Positions 7,118 through 11,659 of a stretch of DNA of 11,659 nucleotides are shown here, in pieces. The DNA is taken from positions 1-11,659 of the forward strand of contig JAJRPW010000090.1 of the NCBI GenBank assembly GCA_024280585.1, given 5' to 3'. A model generated the notes under the pieces. That model made no database searches and was not told the DNA's origin. It worked only from the letters and a program-made list of their open reading frames with translations. Within the stretch, counting starts at the first letter, position 1. Every line of letters starts with the position of its first letter. A program made the position numbers and the translations under genes. The stretch is from Alphaproteobacteria bacterium. Its GTDB lineage: Bacteria > Pseudomonadota > Alphaproteobacteria > Rickettsiales > UBA6187.

Positions 7118-8617
7118 ATGACTATAGAAATTACAAAAACAATAGATGGCGTTGAAACCACAAAGACATTAGACACTAATAATTTAGAAATAAGCAGTCT
7201 GGATTATAATGATAGCACTATAACAGCCGGTGCTGAACATAACAGAATCTATATTGGAATTGATGGCAGCAATGATGTAGTGAATGCTGGCGGCGGCAGA
7301 GACGTAGTAATTTCCTACTCTGGAAGCGATATTTTTCATGGCGGCGATGGTAATGATACACTTATAACTGGCAACCTAAGCTCACTTGATTCTGGTGATG
7401 ACGAATTATATGGTGAAGCTGGTAATGACTTCCTATATGCAGGAAGAGGCAAAGATAAATTATATGGTGGAACTGGCCGTGACTTTTTATATGCAGGCGG
7501 TGGCGATGATTACCTAAATGGTGGCGATGGTGATGACTTCCTATCTGGCGGAACTGGTGATGATGTTATGGATGGCGGCAACGGCAATGATTACTTTCTC
7601 GGCGGACAAGGTGCAGATACTATGGACGGCGGTGAAGGCATGGACACAGTTGATTATTCTAGATCAAAAGCTGGAATCGTAGCCTTTTTGAAAACTGGCT
7701 ATATAAATAGCTATAACACCTGGGCTGTTCCAGAAAGTGATGCTGCTGGCGATAAGATAACTTCTATCGAAAACGTAATTGGCACAGATTTCAAAGATAA
7801 TTTACTCGGTGACAATGGTGACAACTTACTTGTCGGAAATGGCGGTGATGACTTAATACTCGGCTTCGACGGTAACGACACATTACTAGGTGGTGCTGGT
7901 AACGACCGGATAAATGGCGGTAACGGCGATGACTATATAGAAGGTGGAACTGGTAATGACCGCATTAACGGCGGCAACGGTGACGACGTGATAGGCGGTG
8001 GCGACGGCAATGATATTCTTATCGGTGCCAATGGCGATGACGATATCTTCGGTGATGCAGGCGATGACATCCTAAGTGGCGGTAACGGCAATGACTTCCT
8101 TGACGGTGGCTTCGGTAATGATAAAATTTTCGGTGGTAATGGTGATGATACACTTTTCGGTGGATTCCCAACAGATGCCAATGGAACCAATAGCGGCGAT
8201 GATGAACTTCATGGTGGTAACGGTGACGACTCCCTTTATGGACAAGGCGGAAATGACCAACTATTCGGTGACGCAGGTAATGACCAATTATTTGCAAGCT
8301 CCGGCTCTACACTAACTGGTGGAGCTGATAACGACTTGTTTATATTTAATACACTGCCATTCTCCGGTGATTTTACTACAACAATCACAGATTTTACACA
8401 AGGTGAAGATCAAATCGTATTTGGTCTGACTACTAGTAACGGAATTGCTATTTTTAACGATATATCTGATTTTGAAATTACATATGGGATAGTTGATGGC
8501 AATGAGGTTACTTATGTTCATGCTACATATAATTCAGGTGGTATAGACTACGACTATGATATTACACTGGACGGTAATATCGCTCTTACAGACGGTGACT
8601 TTATCTTTGCTGTGTAA
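7118..8617 (+). CDS. RTX calcium-binding repeat protein, probably type I secreted
   Basis: The protein has 499 residues and no cysteine. A short non-repetitive N-terminus (~1-50) is followed by about 25 RTX nonapeptides (GGxGxDxLx) in two blocks, ~55-177 and ~230-390. Such repeats fold into a Ca2+-filled parallel beta-roll after secretion. The blocks are separated by a module at ~172-245 (DTVDYS...IVAFLKTGY...ITSIENVIGTDFKDNL) of the kind common between RTX blocks. Residues ~395-499 form a repeat-free cap (TLTGGADNDLFIFN, ITDFTQGEDQIVF) and end in DGDFIFAV. That acidic-plus-hydrophobic end is typical of the uncleaved C-terminal signal for type I secretion. No protease, lipase or other catalytic domain is visible, so a surface, matrix or adhesin role is more likely than an enzyme. 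AAGGA 7 nt before ATG 7118 supports the start. No T1SS genes are nearby; the secretion route is inferred. Confidence 0.92.
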   Translation: MTIEITKTIDGVETTKTLDTNNLEISSLDYNDSTITAGAEHNRIYIGIDGSNDVVNAGGGRDVVISYSGSDIFHGGDGNDTLITGNLSSLDSGDDELYGEAGNDFLYAGRGKDKLYGGTGRDFLYAGGGDDYLNGGDGDDFLSGGTGDDVMDGGNGNDYFLGGQGADTMDGGEGMDTVDYSRSKAGIVAFLKTGYINSYNTWAVPESDAAGDKITSIENVIGTDFKDNLLGDNGDNLLVGNGGDDLILGFDGNDTLLGGAGNDRINGGNGDDYIEGGTGNDRINGGNGDDVIGGGDGNDILIGANGDDDIFGDAGDDILSGGNGNDFLDGGFGNDKIFGGNGDDTLFGGFPTDANGTNSGDDELHGGNGDDSLYGQGGNDQLFGDAGNDQLFASSGSTLTGGADNDLFIFNTLPFSGDFTTTITDFTQGEDQIVFGLTTSNGIAIFNDISDFEITYGIVDGNEVTYVHATYNSGGIDYDYDITLDGNIALTDGDFIFAV

Positions 8618-8628
8618 AAAACTTTTAT

Positions 8629-8651
8629 GGGAAGGGACTGGCTCTCTTCCC
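8629..8651 (+). terminator. Hairpin terminator after the first RTX gene
   Basis: GGGAAGGGA (8629-8637) pairs with TCTCTTCCC (8643-8651): nine base pairs including one G-U, with a 5-nt loop CTGGC, starting 11 nt after the stop codon. The downstream stretch GTTATCTATCT is only moderately T-rich. Termination is plausible but may be leaky. Confidence 0.6.
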
Positions 8652-8723
8652 GTTATCTATCTCCATTAAATAACACTTGGCCAACAGTGGCACACCCTTA
8701 CGAAATATAACGGATATTTGACG

Positions 8724-8855
8724 ATGAGCGAAGATGGTGGCCAAGATGAACTATTAGATCGAATTTAGTTAGCTGGATCCAGCAAAGCAAGACGCACTGG
8801 CAAAAGAGCAGAAGAAAAACTTGCTACAAATCCGAGTAAATCTTACGAACTTCTC
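8724..8855 (+). pseudogene. Probable original 5' end of the Sel1-like gene, interrupted by an in-frame TAG
   Basis: ATG 8724 opens the same frame as the downstream repeat gene and encodes MSEDGGQDELLDRI. It then meets TAG at 8766-8768, after which the frame stays open into the repeat protein (LAGSSKARRTGKRAEEKLAT...). The residues just before TTG 8856 (SYELLLQL) complete a helix equivalent to GAEILKRL (residues 101-108) in the downstream repeats, so this segment looks coding. No ATG, GTG or TTG lies in frame between the TAG and 8856. The reading could reflect a nonsense mutation, a sequencing error, or initiation at an unusual codon. Ribosome-binding support for 8724 is weak (GGA about 9 nt upstream). 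Confidence 0.5.
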
Positions 8856-10016
8856 TTGCAATTAGATGTGGCTGAACAAGCTGACGGGCCGGCACTTAAT
8901 AATTTAGGAAGCCACCTATACCAAGGCAACGGCACCGAAAAAGATATTCCAGGCGCTATTGGTTATTGGATCAGAGCAATGACTCAAGGTAGTAGAGATG
9001 CCAGACAAAATTTAGCAACCATTTCCGGCAATATAGAATATGTAGAAAGCATAATAGCAAAAAAACTACCTCAAAAAACAAAAGTCCAGGCAATTATATA
9101 CTGCATCGGACGCGCTAACTATCTTGGCGAAAATGTAGAGCAAAATGTTGAATTTGGCGCAGAGATTTTAAAAAGACTGGCAGATGACGGTTTTGTCCTC
9201 GCTTTATGTGACATGGGAAAACTAGAATTTAGACGTGGAAATATTGCAGAAGCGGTTGAATATTGGCTTAAAGCCCTGGCAAAAAACTCTCTGGATGCTA
9301 ACAAATCTTTGGCAAAATATTCCGGCGATATCGAGCAAGTAACGACAATTTTATCCGAAACTATCTCTGAGGAGAAAAAAGTCGGAAAAATTTTATATTG
9401 CATTGGGGAAAACTATCTTAACAGCAAAAAACCAGCAGAACACACCCCTTTTATCGTAAGTGTCATGCATAAAGCAAGCGAAGCAGGCGATGCCGATGCC
9501 GCCGATTTTTTAGGAAATCTTAGCTTAAAAGGGAAATACCGCGGCATCACGGTTATAAAAAATGAGAAAGACGCCTTGTCTTTATTTCTAAAAGCGCAAG
9601 ATAATGGCTATGAATACGATGTTATAAAAACCAAAGAACTTGAGAAGCTGGCAAAAAATATTGGCTATTCAAGCCTGGCTGAGGCTCATGAAAAAAGGAG
9701 TCTAACAAGGCAAGCACACACTGCTCTTAGTGCCGCCCCCGACTTAGTACTGGAAGGCTGGAGCGATGATGAGTCAGATAGCATACAAGACTCTCAAAGG
9801 TCACATAGCGATGACGAAGTAGAGCGTGTAGAAGTCAATGAAGAAAGCAGCAGTGAGTACCTACCTCCCTTGCCAGAAGAACCATTGACAGAGGTAGGAG
9901 TAGAGATTGAAGAATCTTCTGATGAGGAGAAACACTCAGCAGCCCTGCCAAAACCTCCAAAATCACACAGAAAAAAAGCAAGAGGGAACAAGGGCAAGAG
10001 TGCGCGCGGCAAATGA
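8856..10016 (+). CDS. Sel1/TPR-like repeat protein with acidic then basic tail
   Basis: The open frame from TTG 8856 gives 386 residues. Residues ~10-270 are alpha-helical Sel1-like (TPR-related) repeats. Clear units are ALNNLGSHLYQGNG...AIGYWIRAMTQGS (13-46), LALCDMGKLEFRRGN...AVEYWLKALAKNS (115-145) and ADAADFLGNLSLKGK...ALSLFLKAQDNG (213-251). The first two extend into a long repeat of about 98 residues. Such solenoids bind protein partners. Residues ~295-360 are rich in Ser, Asp and Glu (WSDDESDS, SHSDDEVERVEV). The last ~20 are strongly basic (SHRKKARGNKGKSARGK), so the tail is probably disordered and looks more eukaryotic than bacterial. No signal peptide or membrane segment is seen. 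The TTG start has no convincing ribosome binding site and probably is not the native start. The gene converges on the PAS-like gene with a 22-nt gap. Function is unknown; a host-directed effector is possible but speculative. Confidence 0.75.
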   Translation: MQLDVAEQADGPALNNLGSHLYQGNGTEKDIPGAIGYWIRAMTQGSRDARQNLATISGNIEYVESIIAKKLPQKTKVQAIIYCIGRANYLGENVEQNVEFGAEILKRLADDGFVLALCDMGKLEFRRGNIAEAVEYWLKALAKNSLDANKSLAKYSGDIEQVTTILSETISEEKKVGKILYCIGENYLNSKKPAEHTPFIVSVMHKASEAGDADAADFLGNLSLKGKYRGITVIKNEKDALSLFLKAQDNGYEYDVIKTKELEKLAKNIGYSSLAEAHEKRSLTRQAHTALSAAPDLVLEGWSDDESDSIQDSQRSHSDDEVERVEVNEESSSEYLPPLPEEPLTEVGVEIEESSDEEKHSAALPKPPKSHRKKARGNKGKSARGK

Positions 10017-10038
10017 GTCATTCTTCTCTGCCAGGACC

Positions 10039-10491
10039 CTAACCATTAAGAATCTCATAGCGCATTCCACCCAGCACACTTTCGACCTTATCATCAGTAT
10101 CACCAAGTGGCACCAGGCATTGGCGATATCTTATAATCTTATGATCCTTAATTTCAAACTCGCCTTCATCGACCCACGGCTCTTTTTTCTCAATAACAAA
10201 TTTATATGCCTCATGCATTTTGTAAGCTTGTGGTGACGCCAGATTTATGTCTTTTATATCTGCCAAATCCTCCTTATATGCATTAACTATCATACAACCA
10301 AGATAGGTGTAATTATATTTTTCTTCATTTAGAATATCTCTGGTCTGGACAAAAAAACAATAATCCCAAATTTTCCCAAGAAATGTTAGGTCAATATCCC
10401 TTTCCGCAGGAATCAACCGATCACCCTTAATTTCCGTCCAGTGCTTCAGGATGATATCTGTAATTCTTTTGCTTTTTTCAGAGTCTGGCAT
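10039..10491 (-). CDS. Small PAS_5-like (PF07310-type) domain protein
   Basis: The protein has 150 residues. It resembles the small single-domain PAS proteins common in Alphaproteobacteria: an N-terminal helix, then GDRLIPAERDIDLTFLGKIW (23-42), then a beta-rich core with YNYTYLGCMIVNAYKEDLAD (59-78). The C-terminal strand pair is HKIIRYRQCLVPLGDTDDKV (117-136), followed by VLGGMRYEIL. PAS domains bind small ligands or cofactors or mediate signalling contacts. No kinase, cyclase or DNA-binding output is attached, so it must act through another protein, if it signals at all. The start is ATG 10491 with only a weak upstream purine stretch. It is divergent from the second RTX gene (132 nt apart) and convergent with the Sel1-like gene. 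The family is recognised from memory of its motif pattern; ligand and role are unknown. Confidence 0.7.
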   Translation of the reverse strand: MPDSEKSKRITDIILKHWTEIKGDRLIPAERDIDLTFLGKIWDYCFFVQTRDILNEEKYNYTYLGCMIVNAYKEDLADIKDINLASPQAYKMHEAYKFVIEKKEPWVDEGEFEIKDHKIIRYRQCLVPLGDTDDKVESVLGGMRYEILNG

Positions 10492-10513
10492 AGCCGTAAT
10501 TCTAACTTCTAGT

Positions 10514-10532
10514 AATTAATATTTCGTTAATT
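10514..10532. repeat. AT-rich inverted repeat between the PAS-like and second RTX genes
   Basis: AATTAA (10514-10519) and TTAATT (10527-10532) form a perfect 6-bp dyad around a 7-nt spacer, 23 nt before the PAS-like ATG. It could be an operator for either divergent gene, but such dyads arise easily in AT-rich DNA. Confidence 0.25.
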
Positions 10533-10623
10533 TCGAAGGTAATAAATAAATTTCTTATTGCTTCTTTTATACAATCATGAAATAGATGGTTTTCGGAATA
10601 TTTGATAAATTTGGAGAGATAAA

Positions 10624-11659
10624 ATGGCATACTTAACGATACTTTATAATAACAATCCACAAAGCTCAGAAATGACTATTGATGCCAATAGTTTCAGTAG
10701 CTATGGGCCTTATAGCATTAATAACATTAACTATATTAACCTATATGCATACGGTGTTACTAAATTTATAGTTAATACCGGATCTGGAAATGACAATATA
10801 TGGATTGGCAATCAGTATCTTGTATCAGATGACGTTGTGCATTCTGGTGCCGGCAATGATATTATTGGCTCTTATTTTGGAGAGGACTATATAGACGCCG
10901 GCGACGGCAATGATCGGATATTCACGGATGGCTATGCTGGAAATGTGGGCACTGGCGATGATGAAATTTATGGCGGCAAAGGCCGGGATAAAGTCTGGGC
11001 CGGCAGCGGTAACGATAAAATATTCGGCGGAGACGACTTTGATGCGCTACGCGGTGGCGGTGGCGATGATTGGATAGATGGCGGTAACTTCCATGATAGA
11101 TTATTCGGACAAACTGGCAATGACACGTTAGTAGGCGGCGAAGGCAACGACTATATGGATGGCGGCGAAGGCGAGGATACCGCTGATTATTCAGCATCAC
11201 AAAACGAAATCTATGCTTTCTTGCAATATGGTTGGGTTTACTCCCAATCTCAAGCTGACGAACTAATGACCGATACACTGGTTAGCATAGAAAATATTAC
11301 AGGCTCTGCTTTTGCCGATAGTATCACAGGCGATGATAACGATAATAAAATTAAAGGCCTGGCTGGCGATGACACACTAAAAGGCGGTGCGGGCAATGAT
11401 ATAATGGACGGCGGTGATGACCAAGACAACTTATTCGGCGAAGATGGCGACGACGAATTAAATGGTGGCGCAGGCCGTGACAATTTATTTGGCGGCAAAG
11501 GAGCTGACACATTAAATGGCGGTGACGGTAACGATAAGCTTGACGGCGGCGATGGCGATGATGAAATAAATGGCGATGGCGGAGCCGATACCATATATGG
11601 CAGTGCCGGTGCAGACATAATCGATGGTGGATCCAGCCTTGATGAAAATGGCAACGAGC
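10624..11659 (+). CDS. Second RTX calcium-binding repeat protein (runs off right edge)
   Basis: At least 345 codons are present with no stop before the edge. The N-terminal ~55 residues are Asn/Tyr-rich and not repetitive (MAYLTILYNNNPQSSEMTID). RTX nonapeptides then begin (GSGNDNIWI, GAGNDIIGS, GDGNDRIFT...) and run to ~178. A module at ~180-250 (DTADYS...EIYAFLQYGWVYS...LVSIENITGSAFADSITGD) parallels the one in the first RTX protein. After it the repeats resume (GDDTLKGGAGNDIMDGG) to the edge. No cysteine and no catalytic domain are seen. GGAGAG (10613-10618) 5 nt before the ATG supports the start. A type I secretion signal would be at the missing C-terminus, so secretion is inferred from the family and the paralogue. 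Regulation may be shared with the divergent PAS-like gene. Confidence 0.9.
   Translation, partial: MAYLTILYNNNPQSSEMTIDANSFSSYGPYSINNINYINLYAYGVTKFIVNTGSGNDNIWIGNQYLVSDDVVHSGAGNDIIGSYFGEDYIDAGDGNDRIFTDGYAGNVGTGDDEIYGGKGRDKVWAGSGNDKIFGGDDFDALRGGGGDDWIDGGNFHDRLFGQTGNDTLVGGEGNDYMDGGEGEDTADYSASQNEIYAFLQYGWVYSQSQADELMTDTLVSIENITGSAFADSITGDDNDNKIKGLAGDDTLKGGAGNDIMDGGDDQDNLFGEDGDDELNGGAGRDNLFGGKGADTLNGGDGNDKLDGGDGDDEINGDGGADTIYGSAGADIIDGGSSLDENGNE

Noticed and set aside
7933..8315. Several open frames on both strands overlapping the first RTX gene (Pro/Ser-rich or His/Arg-rich)
   Set aside because: They are by-products of the 27-base RTX periodicity and glycine/aspartate codons read in other frames; composition is unnatural and no start signals are seen.
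7118..8617. DNA periodicity suggesting a CRISPR-like or satellite array
   Set aside because: The period is 27 bases, in frame and protein-conserved with variable third positions; there are no constant repeats with unique spacers.
8724..8768. TAG recoding (stop-codon reassignment) as explanation for the interrupted Sel1-like gene
   Set aside because: TAG serves as the terminal stop of the ankyrin, antiporter and PAS-like genes in the same window.
10922..11654. Minus-strand Pro/Ser-rich and His/Arg-rich frames over the second RTX gene
   Set aside because: They have the same cause: antisense reading of glycine/aspartate-rich repeats.

Overview
This is an AT-rich, gene-dense bacterial window. 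Protein-level signatures suggest an alphaproteobacterium: the PolA N-terminus has the alphaproteobacterial style, there is a PAS_5-type (PF07310-like) protein, a PTR1/FolM-like pteridine reductase, and two RTX calcium-binding proteins. An ankyrin-repeat protein and a Sel1-like repeat protein with a eukaryotic-looking charged tail hint at a host-associated or predatory lifestyle. That last point is inference, and nothing here fixes the genus.

Layout. The left edge (1-1502, minus) holds the first ~500 codons of polA: the 5'-nuclease domain and a degenerate 3'-5' exonuclease domain. A divergent promoter region (1503-1641) separates it from an ankyrin-repeat gene (1642-2541, plus). That gene converges, with a 5-nt gap, on a minus-strand block. 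In transcription order the block is a CPA2/Kef-type cation:proton antiporter (6205-4490), queE (4477-3812), queC (3812-3135) and a small cyclic-nucleotide-binding-domain protein (3062-2547). The first three are tightly packed (12-nt gap, then 1-nt overlap) and look like one operon. The fourth lies 72 nt downstream with its own strong ribosome binding site.

Divergent from the antiporter is a short-chain dehydrogenase with pteridine-reductase motifs (6281-7015). Next is a complete RTX protein of 499 residues (7118-8617), followed by a good terminator hairpin. A Sel1-like repeat gene follows; its apparent 5' end (ATG at 8724) is interrupted by an in-frame TAG at 8766, leaving an ORF from TTG 8856 to 10016. 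It converges on a small PAS-like gene (10491-10039, minus). The window ends inside a second RTX gene (10624 to edge, plus) that shares an inter-repeat module with the first.

Functional themes. QueE and QueC catalyse consecutive steps from 6-carboxytetrahydropterin to preQ0, and the neighbouring reductase is also of a pterin-using family. The right third looks like an accessory region of secreted calcium-binding repeat proteins, repeat-scaffold proteins and a sensor-like PAS protein. No type I secretion genes, tRNAs, rRNAs, insertion sequences or CRISPR arrays are visible. No stretch over 300 bases lacks a gene.
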